A DNA stretch of 64,000 nucleotides from Paenibacillus sp. PastM-3 (GTDB lineage: Bacteria; Bacillota; Bacilli; Paenibacillales; Paenibacillaceae), in assembly GCF_029893965.1 (NCBI RefSeq), contig NZ_JARXXP010000004.1, positions 186,001 to 250,000 on the forward strand. Reading direction: 5' to 3'. Made by a program: the position numbers and the translations under genes. Below the pieces are notes generated by a model. It saw nothing but the letters and a program-made list of their open reading frames with translations. It was not told the DNA's origin and made no database searches. Numbering within the stretch: the stretch's first letter is position 1; every line of letters begins with the position of its first letter. Positions 25,695-34,429 of this stretch are shown in pieces.

Positions 25695-27653
25695 TTGTCC
25701 GTACAAAAAGAAATGAAAGAACCGATTCATTATGGTGATCCGGCGGCTACCGGCGGAATATCCGTGTTTGACCAGGAGTTTGATAATCTCTTCAGCTATG
25801 ACGGCAATGATCTCGGCTTGATCTATACACCGCATCATTCATCCTTCTGCTTATGGGCACCTACTGCCTTTGAAGCGGAGGTTGTGCTCTACCCTGCCTG
25901 GCAGGATGCTGAAGGGGAGCATCTGCCGATGACCCGTGAAGTGCGCGGTACCTGGAGGCTGAATGTACCCGGTGATCTGGAGGGCAAGTTTTATACTTAC
26001 CGGGTGCGTGTCGGGGAGCAGTGGAACGAAGCGGCAGACCCCTATGCCCGGGCTGTAGGGGTTAACGGTGACCGGAGTGCCATTCTGGATATGTCGAAGA
26101 CCAATCCTGCACGCTGGACGGAAGACAAACCGCCGCTTGCCGATCCGGTCGATGCCATTATTTATGAGCTGCATCTGCGTGACTTGTCGGTACATCCGGC
26201 CAGCGGTATTGCCCACAAAAGCCAGTATCTCGGCCTGGCGGAGGAAGGTACCCGAGGTCCCGGCGGAATTGCTACCGGACTGGATCATATCGCCGGTCTC
26301 GGGGTAACGCATGTGCAGCTGCTGCCGATTTATGATTATGCGACAGAGAGTGTTGATGAAACGAAGCTGGATCAGCCCCACTATAACTGGGGATACGATC
26401 CCAAAAATTATAATGCGCCCGAAGGCTCCTATGCCACTAATCCATATGCACCGGCTGTGCGTATCCGTGAATTGAAGACGATGATACAGGCGCTGCATGA
26501 CCGCGGGCTGCGTGTCATAATGGATGTCGTCTACAACCATGTATACGACGGCTTCCGCGTGAACTTCACGAAGCTGGTTCCCGGTTACTATCTGCGCTAT
26601 AAGCCGGACGGCAGCCTGTCGGACGGCTCGGGCTGCGGAAATGATGTTGCCACCGAGCGGCTGATGGTTTCCCGCTTTATCGTGGAATCCGTCCTGTACT
26701 GGGCGAAGGAATATCATATCGACGGCTTCCGCTTTGATCTGATGGGTCTGATGGATGTAGGGACGATGCAGGAGATCCGCCGTCGGCTAGACGACATGGA
26801 CCCTTCGATTATGACGATCGGCGAGGGGTGGATCATGGACACCGAGCTGGCACCCGAGAAGCTGGCCAGTCAGAGCAACGCGGATCTGCTGCCTGGGATC
26901 GGGCATTTCAACGACGGCTTCCGCGATGCGGTGAAGGGTAATATTTTCCGCTATGAGGAGCGGGGATTTGTCAGCGGCAAAAGCGGCCTTGAGCAGGCCG
27001 TCAAGACCGGCATTACGGGAGGCGTAGTCCATGGACAGGAAGCGGGGCAGTTTGCTGATGAGCCGCAGCAATGTGTGAATTTTGTGGAGTGTCATGATAA
27101 CCACACGCTCTGGGACAAAATCGTCTTGTCCACCAAGGGAGAGAGTGATTCGGACCGGGCAGCAATGCACCGTCTCGCATCAGCAATGGTACTGACCAGC
27201 CAGGGAATCCCGTTCCTGCACGCAGGTCAGGAATTTATGCGCACCAAAGGCGGAGTCGAGAACAGCTATAAGTCGCCGGTAGAGGTCAACTGGATGGATT
27301 GGGAGCGCTGTGCTGCGCATGCCGCTGATGTTGCATACATGAGGCGGCTGATAGCGCTGCGCAAGGCGCACCCGGCCTTCCGGCTGCGCACAGCAGAGGA
27401 AATCCGGGCGTCACTGATGTTTGAGCAGGCGCCGGCCGGTGCAGTTGCCTATACACTGCGCGGGCATGCCGGCGGGGATGCTGCAGAGCATCTGTATGTG
27501 CTCTATAATGCTAATCCGGACGGCGCTTCCCTGAAGCTGCCTGCTCTTGGCGAATGGAGCATACTGTTCGGCGAAGAGCTGGCCCCGAGGCTTGCTGGCG
27601 GGAAGCTCACAGTCGGGGGGACAGGTATGGTTGTACTCGCTGTACAGCAGTAG
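25695..27653 (+). CDS. pulA: Type I pullulanase
   Basis: A 652-residue glycoside hydrolase family 13 debranching enzyme, cleaving alpha-1,6 bonds of pullulan, starch or glycogen. The type I signature YNWGYDP is at 230-236. The GH13 motifs follow: DVVYNH (277-282), GFRFDLMG with nucleophile Asp348, GEGW with acid/base Glu377, and ECHDNHTLWD. A CBM48-like domain precedes them (about 40-130). No signal peptide, so it acts inside the cell. Start is a TTG with AAAGGAG upstream. A LacI-type palindrome overlaps the promoter, and a strong terminator follows, so it is a single gene unit. Confidence 0.95.
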   Translation: MSVQKEMKEPIHYGDPAATGGISVFDQEFDNLFSYDGNDLGLIYTPHHSSFCLWAPTAFEAEVVLYPAWQDAEGEHLPMTREVRGTWRLNVPGDLEGKFYTYRVRVGEQWNEAADPYARAVGVNGDRSAILDMSKTNPARWTEDKPPLADPVDAIIYELHLRDLSVHPASGIAHKSQYLGLAEEGTRGPGGIATGLDHIAGLGVTHVQLLPIYDYATESVDETKLDQPHYNWGYDPKNYNAPEGSYATNPYAPAVRIRELKTMIQALHDRGLRVIMDVVYNHVYDGFRVNFTKLVPGYYLRYKPDGSLSDGSGCGNDVATERLMVSRFIVESVLYWAKEYHIDGFRFDLMGLMDVGTMQEIRRRLDDMDPSIMTIGEGWIMDTELAPEKLASQSNADLLPGIGHFNDGFRDAVKGNIFRYEERGFVSGKSGLEQAVKTGITGGVVHGQEAGQFADEPQQCVNFVECHDNHTLWDKIVLSTKGESDSDRAAMHRLASAMVLTSQGIPFLHAGQEFMRTKGGVENSYKSPVEVNWMDWERCAAHAADVAYMRRLIALRKAHPAFRLRTAEEIRASLMFEQAPAGAVAYTLRGHAGGDAAEHLYVLYNANPDGASLKLPALGEWSILFGEELAPRLAGGKLTVGGTGMVVLAVQQ

Positions 27654-27684
27654 CTATACATTCTACAAGCTTTGATAAACAATC

Positions 27685-27733
27685 AACGGATGCCGCTCCT
27701 GAATAAGGAGGGGCATCCGTTTTTTTTTTTTTT
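27685..27733 (+). terminator. Rho-independent terminator
   Basis: AACGGATGCC, an inner CTCCT/AGGAG stem, and GGCATCCGTT followed by 13 T residues. It ends the pullulanase transcript. Confidence 0.93.
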
Positions 27734-27762
27734 GCCTATACAAGCCTATTTTATGGAAAAAG

Positions 27763-27818
27763 TACTTCACCTGTCGTAGTAACTGTGCTACAATTCGATT
27801 ACTACGACAGATGAAGTA
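27763..27818. promoter_or_regulatory. Long inverted-repeat operator around the PadR promoter
   Basis: TACTTCAcCTGTCGTAGT (27763-27780) and ACTACGACAGaTGAAGTA (27801-27818) pair at 17 of 18 positions across a 20-nt spacer. Within it lie a -10 TACAAT (27789-27794) and a weak -35 TTCACC (27766-27771, 17 nt spacing). A repressor dimer pair would block the promoter, so this is the likely autoregulatory site of the PadR gene 28 nt downstream. Confidence 0.7.
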
Positions 27819-27845
27819 AAAGCAAACCGCTAAGGAGGACAAATC

Positions 27846-28172
27846 TTGATCAGCAGTGATGTTATACGGGGATACAATGATACGCTTATTCTCTACATGC
27901 TGCTTGATGGCGAATCTTACGGATATGAAATATCCAAGAACATCAGGAAGCTGTCAGACGAGAAGTATGTGATGAAGGAAACCACCCTTTATTCCGCGTT
28001 CACCCGGCTTGAGAAGAACGGATATATCGACTCTTTTTTTCTGGATGAGACGTTTGGGAAGAGACGCACCTATTACCGCATTACGCCGCAGGGTCTGGCT
28101 TACTACCGGGAGAAATGTGCAGAATGGAAGGTCACGCAAGAGGTTGTTAATAAATTTATAAAGGAGCTGTAG
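27846..28172 (+). CDS. PadR family transcriptional regulator
   Basis: A 108-residue winged-helix regulator of the small PadR subfamily: DTLILYMLLDGESYGYEISKNI (two motif blocks) at the N-terminus, then ETTLYSAFTRLEKNGYID and the wing KRRTYYRITPQGLAYY. The start is a TTG behind AAGGAGGAC. It is followed by 4 nt and then a membrane protein gene; this pairing is common, the PadR protein repressing its own operon until an envelope or drug signal. The long inverted repeat upstream is its probable operator. Confidence 0.92.
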   Translation: MISSDVIRGYNDTLILYMLLDGESYGYEISKNIRKLSDEKYVMKETTLYSAFTRLEKNGYIDSFFLDETFGKRRTYYRITPQGLAYYREKCAEWKVTQEVVNKFIKEL

Positions 28173-28176
28173 TGAC

Positions 28177-29151
28177 ATGGATACAATAGCCGCATATTTG
28201 AATAATATGTTCGCTTCCCTGCCCAGGACAGAGCAGACATTCAATCTGAAGCAGGACCTGCTTGCCAATATGGAGGAGAAATATCATGAGCTCAAAAAAG
28301 AGGGGAAATCAGAAAACGAAGCAGTTGGAATCGTCATTTCTGAATTCGGGAACATTGATGAGCTGATTGAAGAGCTTGAACTGGCCAAGGGTGGAGAGGA
28401 TACGCTGCTTCCGCTGCTTGCGCCCGAGGATACCTGGAGCTACACGGTGGCGAAGAAGAAGGCCGGCTTCATGGTGGGGGTCGGAGTCATGCTCTGTATG
28501 ATCGGTCCTGCGCTGCTTATGGTTCTTGTTACCCTTGCTGAGTTCGGCTTTCTGCGCGGTGTGCTCTCGGAGGATGCCGCCAGCATGATTGGTGTAAGTA
28601 TCCTGCTGGTGCTGATAGCCTTTGCGGTCGGCCTCTTTATTTACAGCAGCTCTATGATGGACAAATATAAATATTTGCAAAAGGGTTTTAATCTGCCTTA
28701 TTTTTTGCGGACCGAGCTTGAGCAGCGCAGCCGTGCATTTACTCCCACCTATACCTTGTCGCTGACCCTTGGTATTTGTCTTTGTGTAGTATCACCGGTT
28801 CTGGTTATTGTCTGGGCGGCTGTCAGTGATGACACTACGGCTTATGGTGCAGCTATTATGCTCTTGCTCATCGCACTGGCGGTCTTTCTGTTCATCTATT
28901 ACGGAACGATCAAGGAGAGCTTCAGCTTTCTGCTTAAAGAAGGTGAGCACACCGAGCTTTCTCCTGAAAAGAAAGAAGAAAAGCGCGTCATGGGCTCAAT
29001 CGCTTCTATTGTCTGGCCGCTGGCTACCTGCATTTTTCTGATTAGCGGCTTTGTTTTCGAGCGCTGGGATATTAACTGGGTCGTATTTCCGGTAACCGGC
29101 ATTCTGCTCGGCATATTCGGCTCGGTATATAATCTGGTAAAAGCCCGTTAA
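28177..29151 (+). CDS. Membrane protein with permease-prefix/DUF1700-like N-domain
   Basis: A 324-residue protein. The N-terminal 75 residues are a charged helical domain (MEEKYHELKKEG, IVISEFGNIDELIEELE) of the kind found in DUF1700 and permease-prefix proteins that sit next to PadR genes. After it come about seven hydrophobic segments in pairs around 95-150, 195-250 and 270-320. It begins 4 nt after the PadR stop, so it is the regulated partner. PadR-linked membrane proteins often sense or counter membrane stress; the function here is unknown. Confidence 0.82.
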   Translation: MDTIAAYLNNMFASLPRTEQTFNLKQDLLANMEEKYHELKKEGKSENEAVGIVISEFGNIDELIEELELAKGGEDTLLPLLAPEDTWSYTVAKKKAGFMVGVGVMLCMIGPALLMVLVTLAEFGFLRGVLSEDAASMIGVSILLVLIAFAVGLFIYSSSMMDKYKYLQKGFNLPYFLRTELEQRSRAFTPTYTLSLTLGICLCVVSPVLVIVWAAVSDDTTAYGAAIMLLLIALAVFLFIYYGTIKESFSFLLKEGEHTELSPEKKEEKRVMGSIASIVWPLATCIFLISGFVFERWDINWVVFPVTGILLGIFGSVYNLVKAR

Positions 29152-29383
29152 GGCTGTCATAACCTGCTTTACCCATCCCCGTAATTTTAATTAAAAAAGT
29201 GACATTGCTCATTTAGGCGGCAAAAGATCAATGATAATATATAGGCACTACTTTGCTGCTTTACAGTATCAAATGATCAGCCGGTGACAAAGAGTAACCA
29301 TCTTTTTGGCGCCGAATGGGCAACAATGCCGCTTCTATGATGTTAACGGCGGCCAATCAGAGAAACTCGGAGGATGACTAGGA

Positions 29384-30871
29384 ATGGGTAAAGCAACCGG
29401 ATTTATGGAATATCAGCGGCAGACGGCCGCAGAGTGCGAGCCGCTGCAGCGTATTAAGAACTGGGATGAATTTCTGCTGCCGATGGATGAAGACAAACTG
29501 AAGGAGCAGGGCTCCCGCTGCATGGATTGCGGAACACCGTTCTGTCATGTGGGACGCCTGCTCTCCGGGATGGCCTCAGGCTGTCCGCTGCATAATCTGA
29601 TTCCCGAATGGAATGACCTCGTATACCGCGGCAACTGGCAGGTTGCCCTCAAGCGGCTGCATAAGACGAACAACTTTCCGGAATTTACGGGACGTGTCTG
29701 TCCTTCCCCGTGCGAAGGTGCCTGCACTGTAGGAATGAACGGCAGCCCGGTCACGATCAAGACGATTGAACGCTCCATTGTCGACCGCGGCTTTGCCGAA
29801 GGCTGGATTGTTCCCGAGCCCCCGCTGGTACGCACAGGCAAGCGGGTAGCCGTAGTCGGCTCCGGTCCCGCTGGACTCGCCTGCGCCGCCCAGCTCAACA
29901 AAGCCGGACATACGGTAACCGTCTACGAGCGGGCTGACCGGATCGGCGGACTGCTGACCTACGGAATTCCGAATATGAAGCTGGATAAGAAGACCGTTCA
30001 GCGCCGGGTGGATCTGCTTGCCGCTGAAGGCATCACCTTCGTAACCCGGACAGAGATCGGCAGGGATATTGCCGCCTCACAGCTGCGGGATGAGAATGAT
30101 GCGGTTGTGCTGTGCGGCGGCTCGACGCAGGCACGTGACCTGCCGATCGAGGGCCGCGAACTGCGCGGAATCCACCAGGCGATGGAGTTCCTGACGCTGA
30201 ACACGAAGAGTCTGCTCGATTCCGGTCTGGACGACGGCGAATACCTGTCTGCGGCAGGCAAGGATGTTGTTGTCATCGGCGGCGGTGACACCGGTACGGA
30301 CTGTGTGGCGACTTCCATCCGCCACGGCTGCCGCAGCGTAATTCAGCTGGAGATTATGCCGCAGTCCCCGCTGACCCGCCAGCCGGGCAACCCTTGGCCG
30401 GAATGGCCCAAGGTGCTGAAGGTAGACTACGGCCAGCATGAGGCAGCGGCTCTATATAAGGAAGACCCGCGCCGCTATCTCGTATCCTCGAAGCGTTTTG
30501 CCGGCGATGACGGCGGACATGTGCAGGAGCTGCATACGGTGCGCATTGAGTGGGTCCGTAACGAGCAGGGCCGGATGGTGGCGCAGGAGGTTCCGGGCAG
30601 TGAGGAAGTGCTCAAGACGCAGCTTGTACTGCTGGCACTGGGCTTCACCGGACCGGAAGACACCCTGCTGGATCAGCTCGGAGTTGAGCGTGATGAGCGC
30701 TCCAATGCCAAGGCTGAATTCGGAGTGCAGGTCACCAATATCGAAGGTGTGTTCACAGCCGGAGACATGCGCCGCGGACAGAGCCTTGTAGTCTGGGCGA
30801 TTCAGGAGGGGCGTCAGACCGCCCGCGAAGTAGACCGTTATCTGATGGGCTCTTCCAACCTGCCTAATTGA
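29384..30871 (+). CDS. gltD: Glutamate synthase small (beta) subunit-like oxidoreductase
   Basis: A 495-residue GltD-type protein. The N-terminal segment has the iron-sulfur cysteines of the family (CMDCGTPFC, then [10 protein letters not shown] and [14 protein letters not shown]). FAD and NAD(P)H sites follow at [17 protein letters not shown] near 160 and [12 protein letters not shown] near 290. With GltA, which I do not see here, it makes glutamate from glutamine and 2-oxoglutarate. GGAGGATGACTAGGA precedes the ATG. The gene is not next to gltA within the window, so either the pair is split or this is a second, GltD-like electron-transfer protein. Confidence 0.9.
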   Translation: MGKATGFMEYQRQTAAECEPLQRIKNWDEFLLPMDEDKLKEQGSRCMDCGTPFCHVGRLLSGMASGCPLHNLIPEWNDLVYRGNWQVALKRLHKTNNFPEFTGRVCPSPCEGACTVGMNGSPVTIKTIERSIVDRGFAEGWIVPEPPLVRTGKRVAVVGSGPAGLACAAQLNKAGHTVTVYERADRIGGLLTYGIPNMKLDKKTVQRRVDLLAAEGITFVTRTEIGRDIAASQLRDENDAVVLCGGSTQARDLPIEGRELRGIHQAMEFLTLNTKSLLDSGLDDGEYLSAAGKDVVVIGGGDTGTDCVATSIRHGCRSVIQLEIMPQSPLTRQPGNPWPEWPKVLKVDYGQHEAAALYKEDPRRYLVSSKRFAGDDGGHVQELHTVRIEWVRNEQGRMVAQEVPGSEEVLKTQLVLLALGFTGPEDTLLDQLGVERDERSNAKAEFGVQVTNIEGVFTAGDMRRGQSLVVWAIQEGRQTAREVDRYLMGSSNLPN

Positions 30872-30984
30872 GCCGGATAATCAGATAAGCAGCAGGGCGC
30901 CGGACGGCGTCCTGTTTTGCATGCTCCTGCAGGGAGAGATAAGATAACAATGAGAAGGAATTATAAGGAAGGGAAGTCTGCGCC

Positions 30985-31527
30985 ATGAAATTAATGTTTA
31001 TCTCCGATATTCACGGCTCGCTTCATTGGCTGGAACGGGCTTTGGCCAAGGCTGAAGAGGAGCAGCCGCATACGCTTGTTATTCTTGGTGATTTCTTGTA
31101 TCATGGCCCGCGTAATCCGCTGCCGGAGGGATATGACCCTCAGGGGGTGGCCACCCGGCTTAACGCCTACGGCAAATCACTGGTTGCTGTACGCGGAAAT
31201 TGTGATGCCGAGGTTGACCAACTGCTGCTGCAGTTCCCGATGATGGGGGATTATGTGCTGATCCTTCATGAGGGCAGGAAAATTTACGCCACCCACGGCC
31301 ATGGGTTCAGTATTGACCAGCTGCCGCCGCTCGCGCCGGGTGATATTTTTATCCAGGGGCACACGCATCTTCCGGTAGCAGAGGTAAAGGAAGGGATTTA
31401 CGTGCTGAATCCTGGATCTATTGCGCTGCCCAAAGAGAATAACCCGCATTCTTACGGAATTCTGGCTGACGGGGTATTTACGATTCAGGATTTTGACGGA
31501 AACACCTTAAAGCAAATTCAACTGTAA
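30985..31527 (+). CDS. yfcE: YfcE-type metallophosphodiesterase
   Basis: A 180-residue calcineurin-like phosphoesterase, the same length as E. coli YfcE. The metal-binding residues appear in order: Asp8 and His10 in SDIHGS, Asp in LGDFLYHGPRN, Asn in RGNCDAEVD, and the two His in THGHGF and QGHTHLP. YfcE-like enzymes cleave phosphodiester substrates with Mn2+. GAAGGGAAG precedes the ATG. It is convergent with the receptor-propeptide pair on the minus strand. Confidence 0.9.
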   Translation: MKLMFISDIHGSLHWLERALAKAEEEQPHTLVILGDFLYHGPRNPLPEGYDPQGVATRLNAYGKSLVAVRGNCDAEVDQLLLQFPMMGDYVLILHEGRKIYATHGHGFSIDQLPPLAPGDIFIQGHTHLPVAEVKEGIYVLNPGSIALPKENNPHSYGILADGVFTIQDFDGNTLKQIQL

Positions 31528-31580
31528 AAAAACGTTCGCTGCAAGGCTTGGTGAGAAAGCTGAGCCTTGCATGCCGGACA

Positions 31581-31616
31581 TAAAGAGGGGCCGTACATTA
31601 GCACGGCCCCTCTTTA
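31581..31616. terminator. Bidirectional terminator
   Basis: TAAAGAGGGGCCGT / ACGGCCCCTCTTTA, a perfect 14-bp stem with an 8-nt loop between the yfcE gene and the converging propeptide gene. Confidence 0.88.
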
Positions 31617-31690
31617 TGTTTATTACAGGACTTTCATAACCATTCATCAGAACGCCGGAAGACGTATGGAATGGGCTGCATTAAGTATAA

Positions 31691-31807
31691 TTATCCTCCC
31701 CAGCCATGTGTAAGTGGCTGATATATTGCTTCAATAACATTGCTGGTGGAGACCAATACAATTGCTAAGCTAGTTAGTGACATTAAGAGGGCCATCTTTT
31801 TTTTCAT
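31691..31807 (-). CDS. Secreted signal-peptide precursor (AloP/Phr-like propeptide)
   Basis: A 38-residue frame that was too short for routine ORF calling. It begins MKKKMALL, goes on through a hydrophobic core (SLTSLAIVLVS) and ends in a polar, aromatic tail IYQPLTHGWGG. This is a classical signal-peptide layout followed by a short C-terminal region, as in Phr, PapR, NprX and Paenibacillus Alo precursors. The ATG has GAGGTG 10 nt upstream, placed inside the last codons of the receptor gene. It overlaps that gene's 3' end by 38 nt in another frame, the arrangement typical of RRNPP receptor-peptide pairs. The mature signal is probably within the last 5-11 residues; this is inference. Confidence 0.75.
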   Translation of the reverse strand: MKKKMALLMSLTSLAIVLVSTSNVIEAIYQPLTHGWGG

Positions 31808-33158
31808 TGATTCTGTACACCTCGCTCATCGAATTTGTATACCTCTGAATGTGCTCCGGCAAGGCGGACGGCCGGTATTTTTCGAAAATTCCGACGCATC
31901 TGACGATATTGGAGTCACTTTTTATAATAACAGATGATTCCAAACCTTCTAATAGGTAATGGAAGCCAGCAGCAAAATTATTGTGTCTTAAATAATACAA
32001 TGCCAGCTCCGTCATAAACCGTGTATGCCTGTCGCCGGTTAATTGCTGCGTGAACTTCCCCAGGCGGCTTTGCTGTTCCCGGTAGGCCCTGTGATTTCTG
32101 AACCGCTCCAGAATCTCATCGATGTCGAATTCGTAACGGTTAGCAGCCTGAATGATTTTGTACAAGGCCGAAGGGATTTCATTCTCCTTGTTCTCGATAT
32201 AGCTGATGTACTCAGGCAGCACCTCAACCTCTCCGGACATCAGCCGGTATAAATAGGTGTTGGCATGGGCCCACTCCTGGAACTGATCGACAACCCGCTG
32301 CTCTTCCTGGCTTAAAGGTGGCTTAATCCAGCTTACATCACTGTATAATGAGGTGTAATACAAAGCCTTCTGATAATCACCGCGTTCATCGCAGACTCCG
32401 GCTTTGGATAAATAAGCATATAATATATAGTAAATCAGCGGCCGGCCCGGCTGCTTCTGCCTGGATTCCTGTTTGAGGTGCTTGTATTGCAGACTGGCCT
32501 TTTGCCCGAGGAGTTCGGCGAGCTCATCGACCTTTTCCCAGCGGTGCAGGGAGGCGAACACATCAGCCAGATGCTTGAGCGCATCAAGCTGGTCGGCTTC
32601 ATCCAGGCGTTCTACATAGGGCTCGAACTGATTGGCAGCATGGAGATTGGCTTCCTGGCTATCACCCAGTCCGATGGTAAACAGTCTGTACCGGCAAAGC
32701 GCCAGACGTTCAGAATGCTGGAACCGTTCACCTTCGGCGACGCTCTCATACATAAGGGCAGCGGCCGCCAAACGTCCCTGGGCGTACAGCTCTTCTGCCG
32801 TATCAAACAACATCGGGGCATAGATCAGCTTGTCCATAATGTGCTGGACTATGCGGTGGATCGCCTCCAGCTTATTCAGATCCGCACAGCGCTGAAGCAG
32901 TGGTCCGATCCGCCGCCAGTCTGGGGCCCCGTTTATAATATAGTTATCAACGTACAGTTCATAGAAATACCCTTCAGGCAGATTCATGGCCAGAGTAATC
33001 CGGTCCAGCTGCTGCATGGCAATTGGGCGGTGACCCTGAATGACGTTACTGAGTGTGCCGGAATTCATTCCGGAACGCGCGGCAAATTTAGATATGGTTA
33101 GAGCTTCACGCTTCATATAATCTTCAAGCTCTGTAAGGATCGTGGATCCAGCTTCCAA
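31770..33158 (-). CDS. RRNPP/AloR-like quorum-sensing receptor (HTH plus TPR)
   Basis: A 462-residue regulator. An XRE-type helix-turn-helix occupies about residues 8-70 (LTISKFAARSGMNSGTLSNVI), and the rest is helical with repeated TPR-like pairs (ADLNKLEAIHRIV, AAALMYESVAEGE, KVDELAELLGQK, ALYYLRHNNFAAG). This is the RRNPP plan: DNA-binding N-terminus and peptide-binding TPR C-terminus. Paenibacillus polymyxa carries many such AloR receptors, each with a short peptide gene. Start is a TTG with AAAGGTGG 7 nt upstream; the frame to 33203 is rejected. It is divergent from aguA and may control genes nearby or elsewhere. Confidence 0.85.
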   Translation of the reverse strand: MEAGSTILTELEDYMKREALTISKFAARSGMNSGTLSNVIQGHRPIAMQQLDRITLAMNLPEGYFYELYVDNYIINGAPDWRRIGPLLQRCADLNKLEAIHRIVQHIMDKLIYAPMLFDTAEELYAQGRLAAAALMYESVAEGERFQHSERLALCRYRLFTIGLGDSQEANLHAANQFEPYVERLDEADQLDALKHLADVFASLHRWEKVDELAELLGQKASLQYKHLKQESRQKQPGRPLIYYILYAYLSKAGVCDERGDYQKALYYTSLYSDVSWIKPPLSQEEQRVVDQFQEWAHANTYLYRLMSGEVEVLPEYISYIENKENEIPSALYKIIQAANRYEFDIDEILERFRNHRAYREQQSRLGKFTQQLTGDRHTRFMTELALYYLRHNNFAAGFHYLLEGLESSVIIKSDSNIVRCVGIFEKYRPSALPEHIQRYTNSMSEVYRINEKKDGPLNVTN

Positions 33159-33209
33159 ATGATAACCACCTTTCACGCTGTGGAACCGGTAATAAATATA
33201 CATCTTCCA

Positions 33210-33237
33210 GTATTATACATAATTTAACGTTGGTCAA
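33210..33237 (-). promoter_or_regulatory. Putative promoter of the receptor gene
   Basis: On the minus strand TTGACC (33232-33237) is followed 16 nt later by TAATAC (33210-33215), or 14 nt later by TATAAT. It lies 52 nt before the TTG start. Confidence 0.45.
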
Positions 33238-33282
33238 TAATAGAGTACGGCGTATATGTGAAAACATGCAGAATTATGCCAT

Positions 33283-33311
33283 TTGAGCGTACCCCTATAT
33301 TATTGTATGAT
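33283..33311 (+). promoter_or_regulatory. Putative promoter of aguA-aguB
   Basis: TTGAGC (33283-33288) and TATGAT (33306-33311) are 17 nt apart, 63 nt before the aguA start. It is divergent from the receptor promoter, and the short shared region could hold the receptor's binding site. Confidence 0.55.
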
Positions 33312-33374
33312 GGGTAAGGAGCATTTTTGCATGTGCAGGCTGCTTCAAATCTAACTGATAGAGGTATCTAACGA

Positions 33375-34403
33375 ATGTATCCTAAAGAGTTAAACTATAC
33401 AATGCCGGCGGAATGGGAGAAGCATGAACGGACTTTCATTTCCTGGCCGGTGCAAGCCTCCATGGTGTTCCCGGATAATTACGAATCAGTAAGCGAAGGG
33501 TATGCTGAAATTATAAAGGCAATTGCCGAGTTTGAGCCAGTTACAGTAATTGTAAACCCTGAGGAGCTGGAAGCGGTAGAGGTTTTTAATCTTGGCGCAA
33601 ATGTTACCCTGCTGCCGGTCCGGCACAATGATGCCTGGCTGCGTGATAACGGGCCGACCTTTGTTGTTGCGGAGGACGGAAAGCTTGCCGGGGTGAACTG
33701 GAAGTTTAATGCCTGGGGCGGCAAATATATGCCTTGGGATCTTGATGATGCAGTGGCCCCCCAGATCCTGGAATCCCTGCAGGTTGAGCGTTTTGATGCA
33801 CCATTGGTAATGGAGGGCGGTTCCATCCATACTGACGGTGAGGGAACGCTGATTACTACCGAGGAGTGTCTGCTTAATACCAACCGCAACCCGGAGCTGA
33901 GCCGCTCAGAGATTGAGGAGTATGTGCGCCAGTATACCGGTACAGAGTCCATTATCTGGCTGAAACGAGGCCTCAGCGGTGACGAAACCGACGGCCATGT
34001 CGACAATGTTGCCTGCTTCGCTGCACCCGGCAAGGTAATTATCCAGGTCTGCGATGATAAAGAAGATGAGAACTACGAAATAACCCGGGAGAATCTGCGT
34101 ATTCTGGAGAATGCGGTGGACGCCAAAGGGCGCAAGCTGGAGATTATCCGGATTCAGCAGCCCCCGCGTGTCGATTATGAAGACAGCCGGCTCACGCTCA
34201 GCTATCTGAATTTCTATTTCGTGAACGGCGGCATCATTCTGCCGGTGTTCGGCGGTACGGCAGCTGAGACGGACAAGCTTGCCGAGCAGCAGCTCGCAGC
34301 CCTGTTTCCGGACCGCAGAATCCGTACTGTGAATGGTATGGCTGTAATCGGCGAAGGCGGAAATGTACACTGCACCACCCAGCAGATGCCTGCACGGGAA
34401 TAA
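33375..34403 (+). CDS. aguA: Agmatine deiminase
   Basis: A 342-residue member of the peptidylarginine-deiminase superfamily, converting agmatine to N-carbamoylputrescine and ammonia. The length is normal. Family motifs are visible: ERTFISWP near residue 17-24, NDAWLRDNGPTF near 88, ALVMEGG-like PLVMEGGSIHTDGEG, GDETDGHVDN, and the catalytic Cys333 in GGNVHCTTQQ. GAGGT is 8-9 nt before the ATG. It is directly followed by aguB, so the pair makes putrescine from agmatine. Confidence 0.96.
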   Translation: MYPKELNYTMPAEWEKHERTFISWPVQASMVFPDNYESVSEGYAEIIKAIAEFEPVTVIVNPEELEAVEVFNLGANVTLLPVRHNDAWLRDNGPTFVVAEDGKLAGVNWKFNAWGGKYMPWDLDDAVAPQILESLQVERFDAPLVMEGGSIHTDGEGTLITTEECLLNTNRNPELSRSEIEEYVRQYTGTESIIWLKRGLSGDETDGHVDNVACFAAPGKVIIQVCDDKEDENYEITRENLRILENAVDAKGRKLEIIRIQQPPRVDYEDSRLTLSYLNFYFVNGGIILPVFGGTAAETDKLAEQQLAALFPDRRIRTVNGMAVIGEGGNVHCTTQQMPARE

Positions 34404-34429
34404 CTGAATTAGCAAGGAGGACTGAAATA

